Position numbers and translations under genes: made by a program
Shown: in pieces, positions 1 to 6,250 of the stretch
Numbering within the stretch: position 1 is the stretch's first letter
How the letters are laid out: each line of letters begins with the position of its first letter
Notes under the pieces: model-generated
Told to the model about the DNA's origin: nothing
Database searches by the model: none
The model's input: only the letters and a program-made list of their open reading frames with translations
Source of the DNA: Methanobacteriota archaeon
GTDB lineage: Archaea; Thermoplasmatota; Poseidoniia; Poseidoniales; Poseidoniaceae
Direction: 5' to 3'
DNA length: 19,631 nucleotides
Assembly: GCA_011525095.1 (NCBI GenBank)
Contig: WTIV01000183.1
Coordinates: 1 to 19,631, forward strand

Positions 1-1111
1 GATGGAGGTAGCACTAAATGTGGATGCATCTAGGTCGGTTAACAACTTCAGATTCTTTGCTGGTTTTGGTCGTTCGCTTGAATCTCAAGAATTCAAAATG
101 GATGATGCTACAAATTACGTGGTAAGAAAACCAATCGGAGTAGTTGGTCTGATTTCTCCTTGGAACCTACCGTTATACCTTCTGTCTTGGAAAATTGCTC
201 CTGCATTGTTAATGGGAAATACAATAATTGCAAAACCGAGTGAAATAACTCCCCTCACAGCTCATTTCCTTGGAAGGCTGTGTGTCAAAATCGGATTGCC
301 CGACGGTGTTCTAAACATAGTTCATGGGTATGGTCCTGAGGTTGGTCAAGCAATAGTAGAGCATCCTGAGATCAAAGCAATCTCATTCACAGGTGGTACA
401 GGCACTGGAAAAATTGTAGCGGCAACAGCAGCGCCGATGTTCAAGAAATTGAGTTTAGAATTGGGTGGTAAAAACGCCTCTATTGTATTGGATGATGCTG
501 ATCTAGAGATTGCAGTTCCAGGGGTTCTACGCTCTTCTTTCCTCAATTCCGGACAAATTTGCTTGTGCGGTTCAAGAGTCCTGGTACACTCCTCAATCTA
601 TGAAGAGTTCATCCAAAAGTATCTGCAAGATCTCAAGGAATTCAATATAGGGCCGGTTATCAGCGAACAGCACCGCTCGAAAGTCCTTTCATACATCGAA
701 TTAGCAAAAGAAGAAGGTGGTCAAATTCTAGCTGGAGGCAGAGTTCCAGACAAGGCTGGTGCGTGGATTGAGGCAACAGTAATCTCAGGACTTTCTCATA
801 CCTCAAGGACAGCGACAGAGGAAATCTTCGGACCTGTTGTAACAGTTCACAAATTCGATACAGATGAAGAAGCGATTGAAATGGCAAACTGCACTCAATA
901 CGGATTAGCAGGAAGTGTTTGGTCAAAGCACAGAGGTCGTGAAGTGGCGGAAAAAATCGAATCAGGAATGGTGTGGGTCAATACGTGGTTGCACAGAGAT
1001 TTACGCGTGCCATTCGGTGGTGTCAAAGACAGCGGTGTAGGTAGAGAAGGTGGGGCGTGGTCCATCGGTTTCTTCTCGGAAGCGGTCAATATTTGTGTCA
1101 TGGAAGATTGA
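1..1111 (+). CDS. 2-aminomuconate-semialdehyde dehydrogenase-like aldehyde dehydrogenase (5' end outside window)
   Basis: This NAD(P)-dependent aldehyde dehydrogenase has no N-terminus here: 369 residues are present, and about 100-115 of the usual ~485 lie left of the window. Visible catalytic motifs, numbered from the first visible codon, are ISPWNLPLYL with Asn55, LELGGKN with general base Glu153, GQICLC with nucleophile Cys187, and EEIFGP at 273-278. The text around RSVNNFRFFA, ISPWNLPLYLLSWKIAPA, RSSFLNSGQICLC and the tail RDLRVPFGGVKDSGVGREGG is very like human ALDH8A1 and bacterial AmnC. Those enzymes oxidise 2-aminomuconate 6-semialdehyde to 2-aminomuconate. The nearby aminophenol dioxygenase and deaminase genes support that substrate; hydroxymuconic semialdehyde is the main alternative. 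A surface loop usually reading VGDPxDPxTxxG is missing near residue 212. The gene sits 37 nt before panB on the same strand, so the two are probably co-transcribed. Confidence 0.85.
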   Translation, partial: MEVALNVDASRSVNNFRFFAGFGRSLESQEFKMDDATNYVVRKPIGVVGLISPWNLPLYLLSWKIAPALLMGNTIIAKPSEITPLTAHFLGRLCVKIGLPDGVLNIVHGYGPEVGQAIVEHPEIKAISFTGGTGTGKIVAATAAPMFKKLSLELGGKNASIVLDDADLEIAVPGVLRSSFLNSGQICLCGSRVLVHSSIYEEFIQKYLQDLKEFNIGPVISEQHRSKVLSYIELAKEEGGQILAGGRVPDKAGAWIEATVISGLSHTSRTATEEIFGPVVTVHKFDTDEEAIEMANCTQYGLAGSVWSKHRGREVAEKIESGMVWVNTWLHRDLRVPFGGVKDSGVGREGGAWSIGFFSEAVNICVMED

Positions 1112-1136
1112 AGTCTGAGATACTTGTCGCATAGTC

Positions 1137-1141
1137 GGAGG
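1137..1141 (+). promoter_or_regulatory. Shine-Dalgarno site of panB
   Basis: GGAGG lies 7 nt before the ATG at 1149. This fixes the panB start and shows that at least some genes of this genome use SD-led initiation, which fits an internal operon position behind the dehydrogenase. Confidence 0.75.
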
Positions 1142-1148
1142 CAACCCC

Positions 1149-1964
1149 ATGTCAGTACATGCAAATGCCAAGAAAGTCACGACTCACACTCTTCAGGAGA
1201 TGAAGAGGGCTGGAGAGAAAATCACAATGCTTACCGCATATGATTTCAGCCTTGCCAAACTTGTAGACAGAGGTGGGGTTGACGTAATCCTTGTTGGAGA
1301 TTCTGCATCAAACGTGATGGCTGGCAGAGATACCACTGTGCCAATGAGCCTTGACCACATGATTTACCACGCCCAGTGTGTAGAAAGAGCGGTCGACAGG
1401 GCTTTGATTGTCGTCGATATGCCATTTGGAACATACCAAGGAAATTCAGCTATCGCTTTGGAAAGTGCGATTAGAATCATGAAAGAATCGAGTGGACACG
1501 CTGTTAAATTAGAAGGCGGTGCAGAAATCGTAGAGAGTATTCAGAGAATTCTAACCGCTGGAATACCTGTTATGGGTCACCTAGGATTAACACCCCAATC
1601 GATTTACAAGTTTGGGACATACACCGTTCGAGCAAAAGAAGAGGAAGAGGCTGCTAAATTAATCTCAGATGCGAAACTGCTTGAGGATGCAGGTTGCTTC
1701 GCAATTGTCCTAGAAAAAATTCCTGCGCACCTAGCAAAACAAGTTAGTGAGGCAATATCCATTCCCACCATCGGAATCGGTGCTGGTCAGGATTGTGACG
1801 GTCAGGTATTGGTACTTCACGACATGCTGGGAATCACTACAGATTTCTCTCCTAGATTCCTTAGAAGATATCTTGACTTAGAGAATCAGATTACAGGTGC
1901 TGTGGAACAATATTGCTCAGATGTAAGAACTGGTGATTTCCCTAACGAGGAAGAATCATACTAA
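1149..1964 (+). CDS. panB: 3-methyl-2-oxobutanoate hydroxymethyltransferase (ketopantoate hydroxymethyltransferase)
   Basis: The enzyme transfers a hydroxymethyl group from 5,10-methylene-tetrahydrofolate (or an archaeal pterin analogue) to 2-oxoisovalerate, making ketopantoate for coenzyme A synthesis in the cytosol. The 271 residues match the usual 260-280 length and form one (beta/alpha)8 barrel. Visible family motifs are VGDS with metal/substrate residues Asp51-Ser52, VVDMPFGTY with Asp90, VKLEGG with Lys120 and Glu122, MGHLGLTPQS at 142-151, VLEKIP with catalytic Glu189, and IGIGAGQDCDGQVLVLHD. All residues expected for Mg binding and catalysis are present. A GGAGG site 7 nt upstream supports the ATG. 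It follows the dehydrogenase by 37 nt, although ketopantoate synthesis has no known link to aminomuconate breakdown. Its stop overlaps the end of the convergent membrane-protein gene by 4 bp. Confidence 0.96.
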   Translation: MSVHANAKKVTTHTLQEMKRAGEKITMLTAYDFSLAKLVDRGGVDVILVGDSASNVMAGRDTTVPMSLDHMIYHAQCVERAVDRALIVVDMPFGTYQGNSAIALESAIRIMKESSGHAVKLEGGAEIVESIQRILTAGIPVMGHLGLTPQSIYKFGTYTVRAKEEEEAAKLISDAKLLEDAGCFAIVLEKIPAHLAKQVSEAISIPTIGIGAGQDCDGQVLVLHDMLGITTDFSPRFLRRYLDLENQITGAVEQYCSDVRTGDFPNEEESY

Positions 1965-2368
1965 CCAAATGCAGCCACTAGCATAGCACCTGGAAGGATA
2001 CAGGATGCGATGCCAAAGCCATGCCATATTCCATAGCGGAATGGCGGGTGGTTTCTTTTCGACCATGACGCACATTGCCAGATCCAAATCAAAAATGGGA
2101 ATGCTATGTTGAAATAATTCGGTCCAAATGCCCAAAATCCAGCCATGGGTATACACACAATTCCAACACCAAATGCGTGTTCTTTGAAATCTCCTGAGTT
2201 AGTTAGTTTTGCCAACAATGGAGCAAAAGGTACTGAAGCAACAAGTGCAACCATCATCGGTGGAAATTTATTCTCATTTAGAGCAAAAACAGAAGCGAAA
2301 ACTAGGCCAATTGCGAACGCAGCAGGCCATCCGACGTGGCGGAATTTCATGTCCGGCTTCTCGTCCAT
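1961..2368 (-). CDS. Small multi-pass membrane protein, function unknown
   Basis: I do not recognise this 135-residue protein. It starts MDEKPDMKFRHVGWP; Met7 is an alternative start. It contains four or five hydrophobic segments, roughly residues 12-31, 37-55, 68-100 (long enough for one or two helices) and 112-135. Short charged loops such as NENKF and SWSKRNHPPFRY separate them. There is no signal-peptide cleavage site, enzyme motif or conserved polar residue cluster that I can name. It is convergent with panB (4 bp overlap at the ends) and divergent from the dioxygenase beta gene, 55 bp away. It interrupts an otherwise same-strand catabolic cluster, so it may be a transporter accessory or an unrelated insertion. 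Its hydrophobic periodicity supports a real gene, and the opposite strand has only short, low-complexity frames. Confidence 0.7.
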   Translation of the reverse strand: MDEKPDMKFRHVGWPAAFAIGLVFASVFALNENKFPPMMVALVASVPFAPLLAKLTNSGDFKEHAFGVGIVCIPMAGFWAFGPNYFNIAFPFLIWIWQCASWSKRNHPPFRYGIWHGFGIASCILPGAMLVAAFG

Positions 2369-2373
2369 GTTTA

Positions 2374-2384
2374 GCCCGACGGGC
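2374..2384. repeat. 11-bp GC-rich palindrome between divergent genes
   Basis: GCCCGACGGGC is a perfect inverted repeat with one central base. It lies 5 bp before the start of the minus-strand membrane protein and 40 bp before the dioxygenase beta start, inside the 55-bp divergent gap. It could be a regulator site or a small hairpin in a leader; at this length chance is also possible. Confidence 0.35.
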
Positions 2385-2423
2385 AGCCGATGAATAGAAG
2401 ATGCGGAACCTCTTGGTTGTCAC

Positions 2424-3317
2424 ATGGCGAATGGAGGCATTGTTGCAGGCTGCCTAGCACCACACCCTCCTCACCTTGTTTACGCAGAAAATCCGGAGCA
2501 GAACGAACCGGTATCTGAAGGTGGGTGGGAACAACTTAGATGGGGCTATGAAAGGCTGCGAGAATCTCTCAAAGATGTCGATTATGATGTAATTGTAATC
2601 CTATCTCCACACTGGCAAACTTACGTTGGCACTCATTTCATTGGAGTCGAGAAGTGCTCATCGAAGAGTGTTGACCCAGTATTCCCGAACCTATTCAGAT
2701 TTAATTATGATTTAGAAATCGACGTGGAACTGGCACAGGCGATTCATGACCAAGCTAAATCAGAAGGTATGTCGGTCAAGATGATGACAAATCCAGACTT
2801 TAGAGTCGATTATGGAACAATTGTATCTTGCCATATGGTTAGACCGGAATGGGACAAACCAATCGTTTCGATTTCATCGAATCGTAGCCTCTCTTACTAT
2901 TCGGTTGAAGTTATGCAAGAGATGATGATTGAACTCGGAAAATCAACAGCTAAGGCAATCGAGGCCAGCGGTAAAAAGTGCCTACTCATTGCAAGCAATT
3001 CACTCTCACACCGTCATTTCGTAACTGAGACAAATCCTCCTGAAGATATGAGCAAGGAGCACATTACAAGCCATGCAATGCACCTCTGGGATATGAGAAT
3101 GATCGAATTGATGCGAGAAGGTAAGGCTCAACAAATTATCAACGAAATGCCCGAGTTCTGCGAACAGGCAATCGCAGAAACTGATGGTGGAGCTCTAACC
3201 TGGTTACTCGCAGCGATGGGAGTTCCTGAAGAACCTGCAATTTTGCACGGTTACGGGACGATTATTGGTACCGGAAATGCAATCATGGAATGGCCATGTA
3301 GAAACTGGGGTGCTTGA
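2424..3317 (+). CDS. amnB: 2-aminophenol 1,6-dioxygenase-type LigB extradiol dioxygenase, catalytic beta subunit
   Basis: This class III (LigB-type) extradiol dioxygenase opens the ring of 2-aminophenol or a similar o-aminophenol with O2 to give 2-aminomuconate 6-semialdehyde. It is 297 residues, close to the ~305 of bacterial AmnB. The N-terminus LAPHPPHLVYAENPEQNEP, the internal KSVDPVFPNLFRF and FRVDYGT, and the C-terminus GYGTIIGTGNAIMEW resemble AmnB/CnbCb closely. The non-haem Fe(II) ligands are in place: His14 (LAPHP), His63 (SPHW) and Glu252 (IAET). His196 (SNSLSH) is the catalytic acid/base. Each sits one position after the residue I recall for the Comamonas enzyme (13, 62, 251, 195). 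The alpha subunit gene follows directly and overlaps or abuts the stop, which suggests translational coupling. 3-Hydroxyanthranilate or another substituted aminophenol are alternative substrates. No clear SD precedes the ATG. Confidence 0.88.
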   Translation: MANGGIVAGCLAPHPPHLVYAENPEQNEPVSEGGWEQLRWGYERLRESLKDVDYDVIVILSPHWQTYVGTHFIGVEKCSSKSVDPVFPNLFRFNYDLEIDVELAQAIHDQAKSEGMSVKMMTNPDFRVDYGTIVSCHMVRPEWDKPIVSISSNRSLSYYSVEVMQEMMIELGKSTAKAIEASGKKCLLIASNSLSHRHFVTETNPPEDMSKEHITSHAMHLWDMRMIELMREGKAQQIINEMPEFCEQAIAETDGGALTWLLAAMGVPEEPAILHGYGTIIGTGNAIMEWPCRNWGA

Positions 3318-3318
3318 A

Positions 3319-4707
3319 TTGACTGGTGAAGTAATCAAATCACTGATTGTGCCTGCACACCCACATCCTGTTCTTTGTCCGGAAAAAAACGAGGGATGGC
3401 AAAGGATTAGAGATGCATATGACAATGCTAGGAAGCAGATTGAGGAAAGCGATGCTGACTTGATTATCATTTATTCCACACTTTGGCCGAGTGTCATTGG
3501 ACACCAAATCCAAGCAGACCCTAACCCTGAGTGGGTTATGGTAGATGCTGACTTCCATGACTTGGGAAGCATTCACTATTCCCTGAAAATCGACACCGAT
3601 TTTGCAGAGGCCTGGAATAAGGCAAACATTGCGAGAGGGCTTGAATCTAGGACGGTATCATACCATGGATTCCCGGTTGATGTGGGTTCAGTGGTAGCTT
3701 TGGAGTTGCTTAATCCTGACAACCGAATCCCTGCTGTAATCTGTTCGACCAACGTTTATTCTAACCGTGCTGAAACAACTGTACTTGCAAAATCATGCAT
3801 GGACGTAATAAAGGCACAAGGAAAGAAGGCGGTTGCAGTCTCTGTAATGTCATTGTCAAATCGTATGTTCACGGAGCCGATTGAGCCGCATGAAGACAGA
3901 ATTCATTCATTGAAGGACGATGAATGGAATCGGAAAATCTTGGAGTTCTTGGAAGAAGGTAGATTGGAAGATGTTGGTCAACTTTCGAGAACAATTCATG
4001 ACCAAATCAGAGTAAAGAAAGTAGTTGCATTCAAGCCTATGTGGTGGCTTTCAGCAATGAACGGCAATCGCAATGACCTCACTGGAAATGTTCTGGCATA
4101 CGAGCCAATTCACGGAGCAGGCGCTGCAGTTGTGGTCCTAAACCCGGAGTCAAACGGAACTGGCGACAAGGAATACGACGAAGATGATGTAGAATTCTAC
4201 GGCGGGGACAGAGATGTTCTAGATTCAAAACAAAGTTCTGATGATGAAACGATCTCAAATCATGGTCCAGAACTCTATGACCCGGTCGAAGGTGAAACTG
4301 CAGTGAATACTAGCAAAGCACCAAAACCAGTAGGGGCATATCCTCATGCTAGAAGAGAAGGCGATTTGATTTACCTTTCAGGTGTTGGCCCAAGGCAACC
4401 TGGTGACAATTCAATACCCGGTGGTCCAATCAAAGACGCTTCGGGGAATCCACTGAATTATGATATCAAGGCTCAAACAAGAGCCGTTGTAGACAACATC
4501 GCTAGAATTCTAGAAGAAGCAGGTTCATCAATCGAGAATGTAATCGATGTTACGTCTTTCTTAGTTGACATGGATAGAGATTTCAAAGGCTACAACGAGG
4601 TTTGGGCTGAAACTTTAGGTAAAGTTGGACCTACTAGGACAACGTTGGCAATCAGGGCTTTGCCAACACCCATTGCTGTGGAAATGAAAGTCATCGCAAA
4701 AGCATAA
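3319..4707 (+). CDS. Fusion: aminophenol dioxygenase alpha subunit - RidA-family 2-aminomuconate deaminase
   Basis: This is one polypeptide with two parts. From the TTG start at 3319 it has 462 residues. Residues ~5-278 form a LigB-fold domain like AmnA: SLIVPAHPHPVL, YHGFPVDVGSVVA, the DDEWNRKILEFLEEGR region and PIHGAGAAVVVLNP. It lacks two metal ligands: SPHW is STLW here, and the Glu of IAET falls in VVAFKP. It is therefore a structural partner of the preceding beta subunit. Residues ~279-328 are an acidic, Gly/Asp/Glu-rich linker. Residues ~329-462 form a RidA-family domain very like AmnD: GAYPHARREGDLIYLSG, AQTRAVVDNIARILEEAG, GYNEVWAETLGKVGPTRTT. The latter carries the conserved Arg440, with Glu455 in VEMKVIA. 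AmnD hydrolyses 2-aminomuconate to 4-oxalocrotonate and ammonia. The TTG has GGTG 6 nt upstream. GTG at 3310 or an ATG at 3265 that overlaps beta by 53 nt are alternatives. Confidence 0.88.
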   Translation: MTGEVIKSLIVPAHPHPVLCPEKNEGWQRIRDAYDNARKQIEESDADLIIIYSTLWPSVIGHQIQADPNPEWVMVDADFHDLGSIHYSLKIDTDFAEAWNKANIARGLESRTVSYHGFPVDVGSVVALELLNPDNRIPAVICSTNVYSNRAETTVLAKSCMDVIKAQGKKAVAVSVMSLSNRMFTEPIEPHEDRIHSLKDDEWNRKILEFLEEGRLEDVGQLSRTIHDQIRVKKVVAFKPMWWLSAMNGNRNDLTGNVLAYEPIHGAGAAVVVLNPESNGTGDKEYDEDDVEFYGGDRDVLDSKQSSDDETISNHGPELYDPVEGETAVNTSKAPKPVGAYPHARREGDLIYLSGVGPRQPGDNSIPGGPIKDASGNPLNYDIKAQTRAVVDNIARILEEAGSSIENVIDVTSFLVDMDRDFKGYNEVWAETLGKVGPTRTTLAIRALPTPIAVEMKVIAKA

Positions 4708-4720
4708 TTTCCTTTTTTCG
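4708..4720 (+). terminator. T-rich transcription terminator after the dioxygenase/deaminase gene
   Basis: Directly after the TAA stop comes TTTCCTTTTTTCG, with six consecutive T at 4713-4718. T-runs downstream of genes are the usual intrinsic terminators in euryarchaea. No hairpin is needed, and none is seen. Confidence 0.55.
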
Positions 4721-4745
4721 GGGATTAATGTTAGCGAAATGTAGC

Positions 4746-4753
4746 AATAAATA
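4746..4753 (+). promoter_or_regulatory. Possible TATA box for the permease gene
   Basis: AATAAATA lies in an AT-rich stretch of the 127-bp gap. With the usual archaeal spacing of about 25 bp, transcription would start near 4775 and leave a leader of about 60 nt that carries the palindrome and the SD site. No BRE is clear, so this is a weak assignment by composition and position. Confidence 0.4.
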
Positions 4754-4779
4754 ACTACTCTTGCCTACTCACAAGCAAT

Positions 4780-4790
4780 AACACAGTGTT
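4780..4790. repeat. 11-bp palindrome in permease leader
   Basis: AACACAGTGTT is a perfect 5+1+5 inverted repeat just downstream of the predicted start point of permease transcription. This is a common place for an archaeal repressor site. It is too short to exclude chance. Confidence 0.35.
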
Positions 4791-4822
4791 ATAGGTCATA
4801 AACCGGAAACGCAAACTATTCT

Positions 4823-4827
4823 GGAGG
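4823..4827 (+). promoter_or_regulatory. Shine-Dalgarno site of the permease gene
   Basis: GGAGG stands 7 nt before the ATG at 4835, the same spacing as for panB. It fixes the permease start. Confidence 0.75.
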
Positions 4828-4834
4828 AATCTGA

Positions 4835-6250
4835 ATGGACATTAAATCCACAACAGACAAACTTCTCAAGGGGGACATCGGGGGAGTTGTCTCCGATGTC
4901 AAATATACAATCGAGAGGTCTCTCGGATTGGTGGGCCTAATCATTGTAACAATCGCAGCAAGCATAGGTTCCGGATTATTCGTTCTACCTTCCTTTGCTG
5001 CCGCCATCATGGGTCCAGGTATTTGGCTTGCTTTCCTATTGGCTGGTTTGGTGTTCTTGCCAGGCACCTTGTCTAAATCAGAATTGGCATCTGCGATGCC
5101 AGACAATGGTGGCGCCTACCTCTATCTTGACCGTTCATTTGGACATTTAATCGGGACAATTGGTGGCATGGGACTTTGGGCATCTTTCTTGTTGAAGTCC
5201 GCATTTGCTCTAATCGGATTTTCTGCCTACATGTATGCAGTAACAGAATATCTAGACATTTCGACAAATTCAACGCTGTTGATTATGCTAGCATTAGCCC
5301 TCATCACCTTCTTGAACATTCTTGGAATAAAGAAAGTGAAAGCCTTCCAGACTCCTATTCTAGCGCTAACGGTTGCACTCATTGTGATTGTTTGTATCAT
5401 TCAATTATTCGATGCTAACTTCGATTTATCAAGGCCAATAGATGGGGCTTTTGATGTCACAAGAAATGACCCAGCATTGGTAGCAGAAGCAGCAGCTCTA
5501 GTGTTTGTTGCTTACGCAGGAATTTACAAGGCTGGTGCAATTGGTGGAGAGGTGAAAGAACCAGAGAAGAACCTACACTACGGCATGCTGATTTCTCTAT
5601 TGGTAATCACAGTCTTCTATGTCATTGTCTCAATAATAATGATGGGATCGGTCGAAGGAGAGTGGTGGCTAAGCAATGGAGAGCCTAGAGAAGACCCGAT
5701 CTTTGCGTTCTTTGACGCAGTAGCATCGACTAGGGTAGGAATTATTCTCGCTCTTTTAGCGGTTCTCACAATGATATCTGGTGCGCTGTCTGGTCTACTT
5801 GCAGCGTCAAAATTCTTGTTCGCAATGGCGAAAGACAAACTTCTTCCAGATTCACTAAGCGAAACAAATAACAAATTTGAGACACCTCATTGGGCGATTA
5901 TCCTAACCGCTGTTACTATGGCGGTTTGTATCTTGACACTTCCAGTGAAAGATGTTGCTAAACTTGCATCTGGCTTCCAAATAATGGTAATCGTTGCACT
6001 AAACGTCAGCGTTATAGTACTGAGAAAAGAGAATAATGGAACAGATTGGTATCAGCCAACATTCAAATCACCTCTCTATCCCTATGTCCAAGTTTTCGGT
6101 ACAATCGCTGGAGCATACCTCGTAATAATCATGGGATCTAAGGCGATTATTGGGGCAGTTGCAGCCGCGATAATTGGAGTATCAACATACTACATCTACG
6201 GAAAGAGGAATTTCGAACCAGAAACAAATCATGAAAGCATTCAAGAATGA
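4835..6250 (+). CDS. APC-superfamily amino acid/amine permease
   Basis: This is a cytoplasmic-membrane secondary transporter of the amino acid-polyamine-organocation superfamily, 471 residues with about 12 TM helices. After a 28-residue polar N-terminus, TM1 carries the family motif IGSGLFVLP (residues ~44-52), the unwound substrate-binding stretch. Next comes GTLSKSELASAMPDNGGAYLY, the typical TM2-TM3 region. TM6 contains FVAYAGIYKAGAIGGEVKEPEKN, the second unwound helix and the conserved E-x-x-x-P-x-x-N loop. TM8 has SGALSGLLAASKFLFAMAKDKLLP. The C-terminal tail is short and charged. Substrate cannot be read from sequence. Position next to an aminophenol-degradation cluster makes an aromatic amino acid or aromatic amine plausible, but a separate promoter region means it need not be co-regulated. 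Its TGA abuts the stop of the convergent surface-protein gene with no base between. Confidence 0.93.
   Translation: MDIKSTTDKLLKGDIGGVVSDVKYTIERSLGLVGLIIVTIAASIGSGLFVLPSFAAAIMGPGIWLAFLLAGLVFLPGTLSKSELASAMPDNGGAYLYLDRSFGHLIGTIGGMGLWASFLLKSAFALIGFSAYMYAVTEYLDISTNSTLLIMLALALITFLNILGIKKVKAFQTPILALTVALIVIVCIIQLFDANFDLSRPIDGAFDVTRNDPALVAEAAALVFVAYAGIYKAGAIGGEVKEPEKNLHYGMLISLLVITVFYVIVSIIMMGSVEGEWWLSNGEPREDPIFAFFDAVASTRVGIILALLAVLTMISGALSGLLAASKFLFAMAKDKLLPDSLSETNNKFETPHWAIILTAVTMAVCILTLPVKDVAKLASGFQIMVIVALNVSVIVLRKENNGTDWYQPTFKSPLYPYVQVFGTIAGAYLVIIMGSKAIIGAVAAAIIGVSTYYIYGKRNFEPETNHESIQE

Noticed and set aside
660..1164. Minus-strand open frames opposite the aldehyde dehydrogenase
   Set aside because: The sense frame carries all ALDH motifs; the antisense translations are low-complexity and unlike any family.
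3265..3318. ATG at 3265 as start of the fusion protein
   Set aside because: It would overlap the conserved beta C-terminus by 53 nt, and the added residues have no counterpart in AmnA proteins. TTG 3319 or GTG 3310 fits the family N-terminus better.
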